Assembly: GCF_006385255.1 (NCBI RefSeq)
Contig: NZ_VFJE01000052.1
Coordinates: 248,001 to 312,000, forward strand
Origin: Flavobacterium microcysteis
Lineage (GTDB): Bacteria > Bacteroidota > Bacteroidia > Flavobacteriales > Flavobacteriaceae
Direction of reading: 5' to 3'
Length of the DNA: 64,000 nucleotides
Part shown: positions 36,618 to 45,363 of the stretch, piece after piece
Numbering within the stretch: the first letter of the stretch is position 1
Layout of the letters: every line of letters starts with the position of its first letter
Program-made: the position numbers and the translations under genes
The notes under the pieces: model-generated
Database searches by the model: none
The model's input: only the letters and a program-made list of their open reading frames with translations
What the model was told of the DNA's origin: nothing

Positions 36618-37694
36618 ATGAAATATATCTATTTAGTGCCATTAGCGTTGCTTTTCAGTTGTAACGAAAAAGAAGCTACTCCTGAAAAAAATGAAAAATT
36701 CTGTCTCAACGACGACCTTAAAAAGAAAGTAACAATTGAAGAAATAAAAAAAGAACCTGTTTCAGAAACTTTTACGCTAACCGGAAATGTTACCTACAAT
36801 TCTGATAATGTGGTACAGTTTACAAGCCTGATTAATGGTGTTGTAACCAACACTTATTTCTCTTTGGGCGATTATGTCAAAAAAGGACAAGTATTGGCTG
36901 AAATCAAGAGTACTGAGCTTAACGGGTTGCAATCTGAAAACAAATCAGTCGAATCACAATTAACTGTGGCACAACGACAGCTTTCTTCCGTAAAATCAAT
37001 GTTTGAAGACGGAATTGCTTCCCAAAAAGATTTGATTCAGGCAGAAAGCGAAGTCAAAGTATTAAAAGCTTCACTCGAAAATATAAAAAGCAACCTTGCA
37101 TTGTATAGTGCCAGTCCTGAAAAGTCTGTGTTCCAAATCAAAGCTCCGTCAAATGGTTTTATAGTTGCCAAAAACATGAGCTCAGGGATGCAGATTTCTT
37201 CAGGCAGCGAACCGCTTTTTACCATATCTGACCTGAATGAAGTTTGGGTAATGGTCAATATTTATGCAACAGACATGCAGAATATCAAAGAAAACATGGA
37301 TGTTAAGATCAAAACATTGGCTTATCCTGATGAAGTTTTTGCCGGAAAGATTACCGCACTTTCTCAGGTTTTTGATGCAGAAGAACGTGTGTTGAAAGCC
37401 CGTGTCGTGATGAAAAATACCAACTTAAAACTAAAACCAGGCATGTCTGCCGATATTATTCTGAACAAGCCTAATACTTCTGCCGAATCCTTACTTGCTG
37501 TACCTGTAAAAGCTGTCATTTTTGATGACAACCAAAATTTTGTAGTGATATACAAAGACGATTGCAATCTCGAAATCAGACAGGTAGATCCCGTAACTAA
37601 AAATAGCGAAGTCGTTTACTTCGACAAGGGAATCCAGGAAAATGAAAAAATTATTTCTAAAAATCAGCTGCTGATTTATGAAAGCCTAAAATAA
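36618..37694 (+). CDS. RND efflux periplasmic adaptor lipoprotein
   Basis: 358 residues. The lipobox is LFSC with C15, so the mature protein is lipid-anchored. Membrane-fusion-protein order is seen: a split lipoyl/barrel-sandwich (LINGVVTNTYFSLGDYVKKGQVLAEI and APSNGFIVAKNMSSG), an alpha hairpin (about 95-155), and beta-barrel and proximal domains. It links the TolC-type channel to the inner-membrane pump; 7 bp before the pump gene. Confidence 0.92.
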   Translation: MKYIYLVPLALLFSCNEKEATPEKNEKFCLNDDLKKKVTIEEIKKEPVSETFTLTGNVTYNSDNVVQFTSLINGVVTNTYFSLGDYVKKGQVLAEIKSTELNGLQSENKSVESQLTVAQRQLSSVKSMFEDGIASQKDLIQAESEVKVLKASLENIKSNLALYSASPEKSVFQIKAPSNGFIVAKNMSSGMQISSGSEPLFTISDLNEVWVMVNIYATDMQNIKENMDVKIKTLAYPDEVFAGKITALSQVFDAEERVLKARVVMKNTNLKLKPGMSADIILNKPNTSAESLLAVPVKAVIFDDNQNFVVIYKDDCNLEIRQVDPVTKNSEVVYFDKGIQENEKIISKNQLLIYESLK

Positions 37695-37701
37695 CATTAC
37701 A

Positions 37702-40700
37702 ATGCAAAAGCTAGTACAAAGTATAGTAGCGTTCTCGCTCAAAAATTCGCTTATCGTATTCTTTGCAACCGTGTTGTTGTTTGCAGGAGGTATCGTAAGT
37801 TATATGCACACTCCTATCGAGGCATTTCCCGATGTGACTAACACCAGGGCCCGTATCATTACGCAATGGCCGGGACGAAGTGCTGAAGAAGTAGAAAAAT
37901 TTATCACGCTGCCTATCTCAAAGCAGATGAATACCATACCGAAAAAAGCCGAAGTTCGTTCTATCTCTCTTTTCGGATTATCTGTAGTTACTGTTCTTTT
38001 TAATGAAGATGTAGAGGATTTTTATGCACAGCAGTATGCGTCAAATAGAATGGCCAGTGTTAGTCTTCCGGAAGGAGCCGATGCTGAGATTGATCCACCT
38101 TATGGAGCCACCGGTGAAATTTTCAGATATGTAGTGAGAGGTGATTTGCCTATAAAAGAACTTACAGCCATACAAGACTGGGTAATCGAACGTGAACTGG
38201 TTTCGGTTCCGGGTGTTGCCAACGTAGTAAGTTTTGGTGGAGAAGAAAAAATCTATGAAATAAAAATCAACCCTACAGAACTTGTCAACTACGACCTCTC
38301 TCCTCTTGATGTTTACGAAGCTGTTTCCAAAAGCAACATCAATGTGGGTGGTGATGTCATACAACGTGGTGATCAGGCCTATGTAGTGCGTGGTGTTGGT
38401 TTACTGGACAATATTGATGATATAGGAAACATACTCATCGAAGTTAAAGGTTCTACCCCTATTTTGGTAAAACATGTGGCCGAAGTAAAAGTAGGTTCAA
38501 AACCCCGATTAGGGCAAGTTGGATTAGACAATAGCGATGATTTGGTAGAAGGAATAGTTGTTATGCTTCGTGGAGAAAATCCGAGTGAGGTTATTGCCAA
38601 CCTGCGAACCCGAATCGACGAGCTAAACGAAAGAATTTTGCCAAAAGGTGTTACTATCGAACCTTTTATTGACAGAACGGAATTGGTAAATACTACGGTT
38701 CATACGGTTACAAAAAACCTGATTGAAGGTGTACTACTTGTATCATTGATCGTTTTTATCTTTATGTACAACTGGCGTACAACCGTTATTGTAGCCTCAG
38801 TAATTCCGCTTTCGTTTTTGTTTGCCATTATCATGCTCCGCATACAAGGGCTTCCGGCCAACCTGATTTCTATGGGTGCGCTCGATTTTGGATTGCTGCT
38901 GGAAGGAACGCTCGTAATTGTAGAGCAGGTTTTTGTCTCGCTCGAAAAGAAAGCACATAAGGTAGGAATGCAACGTTTCAATAATATGTCCAAAATGGGA
39001 CTTATCAAGAAAAGCGTGGGAAGCGTAGCGACTTATATTTTCTTCGCCTTAATCATATTAATTGTTGCCCTGTTGCCTATTTTCTCTTTCCAGAAAGTAG
39101 AAGGAAAAATGTTCTCTCCATTAGCATTTACTCTGGGTTATGCCTTAGTAGGATCGTTAATACTGAGCCTTACCTATGTTCCGGCAATGTGCAAGGTCTT
39201 ACTGACAAAAAACATTGTTGAAAAGGAAAACATGATTTCCCGATTCTTTAGAGAGAATCTTTACAAAATGTTCCAATGGAGCGAAAAGCACCGCAGGGCT
39301 ACTGTCTATGGTTTTATTCTATTGCTTGCTATTTGTTTTGGACGATTTATGTTCTACGGTTCCGAATTTATCCCTAAGCTAAATGAAGGTGCAATTTACA
39401 TTCGTGCCACATTGCCAAACAGTATCAATCTGGATGAATCTGTACGCCTAACCAAAGAGATGAAAACGAAGCTACAGAAGTTTGACGAAGTAAAATTTAT
39501 TCTTTCCCAAACCGGAAGGCCAAATGATGGAACCGACCCTACCGGATTCTTCAACATCGAATTCCACATGGAATTAAAGCACCAGAACGAATGGAAAAGG
39601 AAAATTTCAAAAGATGAGCTGATCGCAGAAATCAAAGAAAAGCTTGAAGAATATCCGGGTATCAATTTCGGATTCAGCCAGCCCATCCAGGATAATGTTG
39701 AAGAATATGTAGCCGGAGTGAAAAGCCCGTTGGTTATCAAAATATTTGGTGATGATTTGTTCAAGTTGGAAGAATATGCCAATAAGGTAGCCAAATCCAT
39801 TACTCCTGTGAAAGGTATTGAAGATGTAAATGTGTATAAAAACATCGGACTTCCGGAATTACGAATTCAGCTTCATGATTCAAAAATGTCACGTTATGGC
39901 GTAAAAACAGCCGATGCACAGGCAGTAATTGCGATGACAATTGGTGGACAGGCTGCTACTACTTTTTATGAGAACGAACGTATGTTTGATGTAAGGATCC
40001 GTTTTGAAAAAGAATACAGAGACTCTAAAGAAAAGATAGAAAACATCCTGATTCCTGCAATGGACGGTAAAAAAGTACCACTTCGTGAAATTGCTACCGT
40101 TAGCTATCAGACCGGACCAACGTTTATTTACAGAGAAGGTAACAGCCGTTACATTGCCATCGGTTTCAGTATTGAAGGACGTGATTTGGGAAGCACTATT
40201 GCAGAAGCCCAGAAAAAAGTAGCGGCCGAAGTCAAACTTCCGAAGGAAAACACTATGAAATGGGCTGGTGAATTTGAAAGTAAGGAACGTGCTTCAAAAC
40301 AATTAGCTATTATCGTTCCGGTAGTGCTATTATTTATACTGTTCTTATTGTATTTCAATTTTGGAAATATGAAAGACACGTTGATTGCAACCAGTACTAT
40401 TCCGTATGCCTTTGCGGGAGGTTTCCTTTCGCTTTGGATGACAGGAACCATCTTTGGAATTTCCGCAGGTATTGGCTTTATTATTCTATTTGGAGTAAAT
40501 ACAATTAACGGAATCATATTGATTGCCGTCATGAAAGATAATCTTCGAGCAAAAATGCCTTTGAAAAAAGCCATTTCCGAAGGTGTTTACAGCAGAATTC
40601 GTCCCATCGTGATGATTGCGCTGATGGGTTCTATGGGTCTATTGCCTGCGGCGCTTTCATCAGGGATGGGTTCTGAAATTCAAAAACCTTTAGCCATTAT

Positions 40701-40791
40701 GATCGTAGGCGGCCTGCTCTTCTGTATGATTTTTTCATTAACTGTCCTGCCGCAAGTATTTTATATTGCTTATAGAAGAAAACATGAGTAG
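37702..40791 (+). CDS. CzcA/CusA family heavy-metal RND efflux pump
   Basis: A 1029-residue protein with the 12-helix RND plan and two large periplasmic loops. The N-terminus is typical of the heavy-metal branch (TPIEAFPDVTNTRARIITQWPG). The transmembrane-4 motif is DFGLLLEGTLVIVEQ with D395, E401 and E408; the middle acid is glutamate where CzcA has aspartate. The substrate is probably a divalent metal (Zn, Co, Cd or Ni); a Cu/Ag pump is less likely because CusA has A-rich residues in place of DFG. It exports metal with proton uptake, together with the two upstream products. Confidence 0.93.
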   Translation: MQKLVQSIVAFSLKNSLIVFFATVLLFAGGIVSYMHTPIEAFPDVTNTRARIITQWPGRSAEEVEKFITLPISKQMNTIPKKAEVRSISLFGLSVVTVLFNEDVEDFYAQQYASNRMASVSLPEGADAEIDPPYGATGEIFRYVVRGDLPIKELTAIQDWVIERELVSVPGVANVVSFGGEEKIYEIKINPTELVNYDLSPLDVYEAVSKSNINVGGDVIQRGDQAYVVRGVGLLDNIDDIGNILIEVKGSTPILVKHVAEVKVGSKPRLGQVGLDNSDDLVEGIVVMLRGENPSEVIANLRTRIDELNERILPKGVTIEPFIDRTELVNTTVHTVTKNLIEGVLLVSLIVFIFMYNWRTTVIVASVIPLSFLFAIIMLRIQGLPANLISMGALDFGLLLEGTLVIVEQVFVSLEKKAHKVGMQRFNNMSKMGLIKKSVGSVATYIFFALIILIVALLPIFSFQKVEGKMFSPLAFTLGYALVGSLILSLTYVPAMCKVLLTKNIVEKENMISRFFRENLYKMFQWSEKHRRATVYGFILLLAICFGRFMFYGSEFIPKLNEGAIYIRATLPNSINLDESVRLTKEMKTKLQKFDEVKFILSQTGRPNDGTDPTGFFNIEFHMELKHQNEWKRKISKDELIAEIKEKLEEYPGINFGFSQPIQDNVEEYVAGVKSPLVIKIFGDDLFKLEEYANKVAKSITPVKGIEDVNVYKNIGLPELRIQLHDSKMSRYGVKTADAQAVIAMTIGGQAATTFYENERMFDVRIRFEKEYRDSKEKIENILIPAMDGKKVPLREIATVSYQTGPTFIYREGNSRYIAIGFSIEGRDLGSTIAEAQKKVAAEVKLPKENTMKWAGEFESKERASKQLAIIVPVVLLFILFLLYFNFGNMKDTLIATSTIPYAFAGGFLSLWMTGTIFGISAGIGFIILFGVNTINGIILIAVMKDNLRAKMPLKKAISEGVYSRIRPIVMIALMGSMGLLPAALSSGMGSEIQKPLAIMIVGGLLFCMIFSLTVLPQVFYIAYRRKHE

Positions 40792-40830
40792 TTGCATGTT
40801 GGTTTGTTTTATTTTTGGTTAATAGCGTTC

Positions 40831-40854
40831 AAAGCTCCATTTATTTGGAGCTTT
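40831..40854 (+). terminator. terminator of the efflux operon
   Basis: AAAGCTCCA / TGGAGCTTT with a 6-base loop followed by a T-rich stretch, 39 bp after the pump stop. Confidence 0.75.
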
Positions 40855-40905
40855 GTTCTTTTTTAGCAGTAAAAAATCATAACAAATCCATTTAATAATA
40901 AAGAC

Positions 40906-40938
40906 TATCTTTGCGCCATATTTGCAATTCATGCAAAT
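40906..40938 (+). promoter_or_regulatory. promoter -7 box and 5' leader hairpin of the DEAD-box helicase gene
   Basis: TATCTTTG (40906-40913) matches TAnnTTTG. Directly after it lies an inverted repeat ATTTGCA (40920-40926) / TGCAAAT (40932-40938), which would fall at or near the mRNA 5' end. Confidence 0.55.
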
Positions 40939-40953
40939 ACTAAATTTGATTTT

Positions 40954-42207
40954 ATGTTATTTGAAGATTTATCTCTTTCTAAAAGTATACAAAGAGCCGT
41001 CCATGAACTTGGCTATTTAGAAGCCACTCCTATTCAGGAAAAATCGATCCCGATTATTCTGGCTGGAAATGATTTGGTAGGCTGTGCTCAAACCGGTACC
41101 GGAAAAACCGGTGCTTTTGCTATTCCAATCGTTCATCATCTACACCGTATTGTAGGCTCAACTAAAAAAACAAAACAGATCAGAGCTTTGGTAGTTACGC
41201 CTACCCGAGAATTGGCAGTACAGATAGGGCAAAGTTTTGATGCCTATGCAAAATATACCAACCTTGTACAACTAACCATTTTTGGTGGTGTTTCACAGGT
41301 GCCTCAAGTAGAGGCTTTAAAAGAAGGCGTTGATATACTTATCGTTACACCGGGAAGATTATTAGATCTTCACAAACAAGGTTTTATCAACCTTGATCAT
41401 TTACATACCTTAGTTTTGGATGAAGCTGACCAGATGCTGGATATGGGCTTTATTCATGATGTGAAAAAGATTGTAAAGCTTACGCCAAAAAACAGACAGA
41501 CACTTTTATTTTCGGCTACTATGCCTATGGCTATCCGTGAATTGGCTGACACTTTTTTGAATGACCCACAATATGTTTCCGTTTCGCCACCATCTAGTAC
41601 GGCAGAAACCGTAGAACAGCATGTTTATTTCGTTCATAAAAGCGACAAGCGAAAACTGCTTTACCATTTGATCCGAAATGAAAAAATTTCTGATGTTTTG
41701 GTTTTTGCAAGAACCAAACACGGTGCTGATAATGTAGTTAAGGCGCTGCGTAAACAAGGAGTTGCCGCAGAAGCCATTCACGGTGACAAATCACAAAATG
41801 CCAGACAACGTGTGTTGGATAGTTTCAAAAGCAAAGAAGTAGGTGTTCTTGTAGCTACTGATATTGCAGCAAGAGGAATTGATATTGACAAGCTACCTTA
41901 TATCATCAACTTTGACCTTCCTAACGTTCCTGAAACCTATGTGCACAGGATTGGAAGAACCGGACGTGCTGGAAATGGCGGTATTGCTATATCATTTTGT
42001 TCCAAAGACGAAGAAGTTTATTGGAAAGACATACAGCGCTTAATTAAGGTAAATGTCAAAACGATTGGTGAACATCCTTATCCATGGAAAGACGAGGAAG
42101 AACCTAATCCGAATGCAAAACCTGACTTCCGTCATAAAAACAAGCCCAAAGAAAATAATTCGAGAAAATCGGATGCTTCAAAAAAGAATAAGAAACGCTG
42201 GTATTAA
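40954..42207 (+). CDS. DEAD-box ATP-dependent RNA helicase
   Basis: 417 residues with all helicase motifs: Q motif (ATPIQEKSIP), I AQTGTGKTGA, Ia PTRELAVQ, II VLDEADQML, III SAT, V ATDIAARGIDID, VI HRIGRTGRAG. A basic disordered tail follows (about 385-417). It is RhlE-like in length and tail. It unwinds structured RNA in the cytosol, typically for ribosome assembly or cold adaptation. Monocistronic with its own promoter and terminator. Confidence 0.94.
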   Translation: MLFEDLSLSKSIQRAVHELGYLEATPIQEKSIPIILAGNDLVGCAQTGTGKTGAFAIPIVHHLHRIVGSTKKTKQIRALVVTPTRELAVQIGQSFDAYAKYTNLVQLTIFGGVSQVPQVEALKEGVDILIVTPGRLLDLHKQGFINLDHLHTLVLDEADQMLDMGFIHDVKKIVKLTPKNRQTLLFSATMPMAIRELADTFLNDPQYVSVSPPSSTAETVEQHVYFVHKSDKRKLLYHLIRNEKISDVLVFARTKHGADNVVKALRKQGVAAEAIHGDKSQNARQRVLDSFKSKEVGVLVATDIAARGIDIDKLPYIINFDLPNVPETYVHRIGRTGRAGNGGIAISFCSKDEEVYWKDIQRLIKVNVKTIGEHPYPWKDEEEPNPNAKPDFRHKNKPKENNSRKSDASKKNKKRWY

Positions 42208-42215
42208 CCAGCGTT
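42193..42215 (+). terminator. terminator overlapping the helicase 3' end
   Basis: AAACGCTGGT-ATT-AACCAGCGTTT followed by a T tract; the left arm includes the last codons of the gene. Confidence 0.85.
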
Positions 42216-42255
42216 TTTTGTTCTAAATTTGTAGTTCGGATAAAATCCCTCTACC

Positions 42256-43086
42256 ATGAAATCTGTTTTCCTTTTTCTTCTGCTTGCTGGTCAGGCCGTA
42301 TTTTCGCAAGACCTTAAAATTATGAGCTATAACATTAGGCTTGATACTCAAAGCGATGGGGATAACCAATGGTCAAAGCGAAAAGAATTCCTGACGGATC
42401 AGGTGAAATTCTATACTCCAGATTTTATGGGCGTACAGGAAGCGTTGCCAGGACAGATGACCTATATTGATAGCACGCTTACAGGTTATGACTTTATTGG
42501 AAAAGGTCGTGATGACGGGAAATCTCAAGGAGAACATAGTGCTATTTTCTATAATTCTGATAAATTCAAACTTCTGGACGAAAATACATTCTGGTTGTCT
42601 GAAACTCCTGAAAAACCTTCAAAAGGCTGGGATGCGGCCTATAACAGAGTATGCACTTATGGCCTGTTTCAAAATAAAAAAACGAAAAAGAAAGTATGGG
42701 TATTCAATACCCATTTTGACCATGTTGGAGATATTGCCAGAGCCGAAAGCGCAAAGCTTATTTTAGAAAAAATCAGAAAAATCAATAGAGATAACCTGCC
42801 CGTTATTCTTACAGGCGATTTTAACCTTGAAGCTGATACACGACCATTACAGTTTATTAAGGAACAAATGGAGGATGCGCAAAAAGTATGTAGGGGAATT
42901 GTATTTGGGCCGGAAGGTACTTTTAATGCTTTTGAATTCAACAAACCCGTAACCACAAGAATCGATTATATTTTTATCAATAAAAATAAAATGGAAGTGA
43001 CCAAATTTGCCACATTAAGCGATTCTAAAAATTGCCGTTATCCGTCAGACCATTTTCCAGTTTATGCTGAAATCACTCTGAAATAA
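42256..43086 (+). CDS. exported endonuclease/exonuclease/phosphatase family protein
   Basis: 276 residues with a signal peptide (about 1-17, ending in VFSQ). The EEP fold motifs are MSYNIRLD (metal/Asn), GVQEAL (Glu), NTHFDHVG (His), TGDFNLEADTRP (Asp/Asn), and SDHFPVYAE (catalytic His near the C-terminus). Secreted EEP proteins hydrolyse phosphodiesters in DNA, inositides or sphingomyelin; the specific substrate is unknown. Its stop lies only 2 bp from the stop of the convergent hybrid kinase, leaving no room for a separate terminator. Confidence 0.9.
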   Translation: MKSVFLFLLLAGQAVFSQDLKIMSYNIRLDTQSDGDNQWSKRKEFLTDQVKFYTPDFMGVQEALPGQMTYIDSTLTGYDFIGKGRDDGKSQGEHSAIFYNSDKFKLLDENTFWLSETPEKPSKGWDAAYNRVCTYGLFQNKKTKKKVWVFNTHFDHVGDIARAESAKLILEKIRKINRDNLPVILTGDFNLEADTRPLQFIKEQMEDAQKVCRGIVFGPEGTFNAFEFNKPVTTRIDYIFINKNKMEVTKFATLSDSKNCRYPSDHFPVYAEITLK

Positions 43087-43088
43087 GG

Positions 43089-45293
43089 CTAGTTATGCTT
43101 TGCAATCTGGCTGTTAATAATCTGGAACAGACGCAGCGGTTCAAATGGTTTGATTAGAATATCATCCATACCCGACAATCTTGCTTCGTCTGTAATTTCG
43201 TCCTTATCAAATGCCGTAAGCGCAATTATCGGAATCTGTATGCCTTTATCCCGAATCATACGTGTCGTTTCAAATCCGTTAATAACCGGCATATTGATAT
43301 CCATCAGAATAACATCAAAGTTTTCTTTGTCAAGAATTTCAAGAGCTGCATAACCGTCATCGACAACAACACATTGGTAATTATTTTTCTCGATGATTTT
43401 TTTAGTTACCATCTGGTTAATCTTGTTGTCTTCAACGACAAGAATTTTATAGGAAGAAGTATTTGTAGTATCCACGTCAATATTTTCTATATAAGATTGT
43501 GTTGCTTTTGCATCGTATTCAAAAGGAATCGTAAAGGTTACGGTTGTCCCCTCGCCTTCTTTACTTTCCAGCTGGATTGTGCTTCCTAAAAGTTCTAAAA
43601 GTCGTTTTACTATAGATAAACCAAGTCCGGTTCCCTGATAATCGCCTTCTTTTCTGTCAATCTGCACAAATTTTTCAAAGATTTTATTTTGATTTTCTAT
43701 GGCAATACCGCAACCGTTATCTACAATTTCAAATTTGACATAATGGATATTGCCCATTTTTTTCTCCAATGCTGCTGACAATCGTATGGTTCCGTTTTGC
43801 GTAAATTTTAAGGCATTGCTGGTAAGATTTACCAAAATCTGGGACAGACGCAACTTATCGCCTATTAAGTATTCCGGGATTTCTATGCCTACATCAATCA
43901 TGACCTTGTTATTGTTTTTGATAGCAATGAACTGCAAGGCTTCTTTGACTTTTTCGATTTCGTCTATAATGTTGAGTGGCAATTCTTCAAGGACAATCTT
44001 TTTATCTTCTATTTTGTGAATCTGCAACAGGTCGTTGACAAGCGAGAGAAGATAACGTGCTGAGAATTTCAAGGAATTAATATGCTGGCTATTTTCTAAT
44101 TCTTTGTGTTCATCCAGAATCAGGTTTGTTATTCCAATAACCCCATATAAAGGCGTTCTTAATTCATGGGTTACGGTAGAAATAAACTGGCTTTTCAGTT
44201 TTGAAGATTCTTCCGCCTTGTCTTTTGCAATTTTTAACTCGGAATTGCTTTCTAAAAGCTGCTGGTTGACCTTTTTTCTATAGATACTGTTTTTGTAGAA
44301 AGTATACAGTAATAGAAGTAGAATAATAAGTATGGCCAAAAACAGAATAACGATGATTTTGGAATTCTTAAGATTTTCCTGCTGTGCATATTTCTCCAGT
44401 TCAATCTTGTCAATTTTTCTTCTGGATTCATCCAATTCAATCTGGACTCCTGCTATCTGAGCACTTTTCATCTTTTCATGATTGTGCAAATCGTCTTTCA
44501 GCTTTTCATAATCGACTTTGTTCAGATAGGCATTTTTATAATCCTTGACCTTAAAGAGGTGTTTTGAATATTCAGCATAGGTGTCTGCTAGAGCGTTCTG
44601 CTGTTTGTACCGGATTCCGTAATCAATCGCAGTCTTGAAATAAAAGCTGGCCTGCTTGTTATTGCCCTTATTGCTGTAATACATTCCCAAAAGATTGTTT
44701 ACAATTACTCTCGACTCAATGTCGCCGTATTTGTCAAGATGTTTTTCGACATTTTTGAGATAAGGATATCCTTGTTCAAAATCTTTTTTATTGAAATAAG
44801 CCCAGGTCAGGTTCATTTCCGTAAAGATAATCTCAGTAGTGTCTTCGCCTTTAGTAGCGTATTGCAATGATTTTTTATAATGGTAGATTCCTTTATCGTA
44901 ATCTTTAATCATAAAATTATAAAGATTACCGATATTATTGTGAATCCAGTCTTTTATAGTGTCATTTTTGGTCTTTTCGGAGTATTGGAGTGCCTTTTTA
45001 TAATAGGCAAGTGCCATTTTTGTATTAAGAAGTTCCTCATGACAACCGGCAATAGTATTGTAGGACATCGCAACATAGTCGTATTGCTTGTTCTTGTAAG
45101 CCAAATTTAGAGCCTGTTTTGAAACCTGTAACGATTCCATGTATTTTAGGTCTATGAGTAGGCCATCGGCTTTGCATATGAGATCATATATCTGAACCCT
45201 TACTTTCCTTAATGAATCCTTTTCTTGTGAAAAGGACAGATTGCAAAAAAATAACAGGATAAGAACATATGAAATTATTCTACTTCGGGGCAT
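43089..45293 (-). CDS. TPR-containing hybrid sensor histidine kinase/response regulator
   Basis: 734 residues: signal peptide (1-22, FSQ end), tetratricopeptide repeats in the periplasm (about 25-270), a coiled coil, one transmembrane segment (313-333), HisKA with H376 in VTHELRTPLYG, HATPase_c with NLTSNALKFT, DNGCGI and GTGLGLSI, then a receiver domain (616-730) with D665 in ILMDINMPV. It can phosphorylate its own receiver and relay through an unlinked partner. No DNA-binding domain is present. The signal sensed by the TPR region is unknown. Confidence 0.93.
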   Translation of the reverse strand: MPRSRIISYVLILLFFCNLSFSQEKDSLRKVRVQIYDLICKADGLLIDLKYMESLQVSKQALNLAYKNKQYDYVAMSYNTIAGCHEELLNTKMALAYYKKALQYSEKTKNDTIKDWIHNNIGNLYNFMIKDYDKGIYHYKKSLQYATKGEDTTEIIFTEMNLTWAYFNKKDFEQGYPYLKNVEKHLDKYGDIESRVIVNNLLGMYYSNKGNNKQASFYFKTAIDYGIRYKQQNALADTYAEYSKHLFKVKDYKNAYLNKVDYEKLKDDLHNHEKMKSAQIAGVQIELDESRRKIDKIELEKYAQQENLKNSKIIVILFLAILIILLLLLYTFYKNSIYRKKVNQQLLESNSELKIAKDKAEESSKLKSQFISTVTHELRTPLYGVIGITNLILDEHKELENSQHINSLKFSARYLLSLVNDLLQIHKIEDKKIVLEELPLNIIDEIEKVKEALQFIAIKNNNKVMIDVGIEIPEYLIGDKLRLSQILVNLTSNALKFTQNGTIRLSAALEKKMGNIHYVKFEIVDNGCGIAIENQNKIFEKFVQIDRKEGDYQGTGLGLSIVKRLLELLGSTIQLESKEGEGTTVTFTIPFEYDAKATQSYIENIDVDTTNTSSYKILVVEDNKINQMVTKKIIEKNNYQCVVVDDGYAALEILDKENFDVILMDINMPVINGFETTRMIRDKGIQIPIIALTAFDKDEITDEARLSGMDDILIKPFEPLRLFQIINSQIAKHN

Positions 45294-45329
45294 AGATAAT
45301 TTTTATCCAAATATAACTTATATAATAAA

Positions 45330-45352
45330 AAAATCTCGGTATGAACCGAGAT
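45330..45352 (-). terminator. terminator after ettA
   Basis: AAATCTCGGT / ACCGAGATTT around ATGA, downstream of ettA on the minus strand, followed there by an A/T-rich T tract. Confidence 0.8.
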
Positions 45353-45363
45353 TTTGTTGTTTT

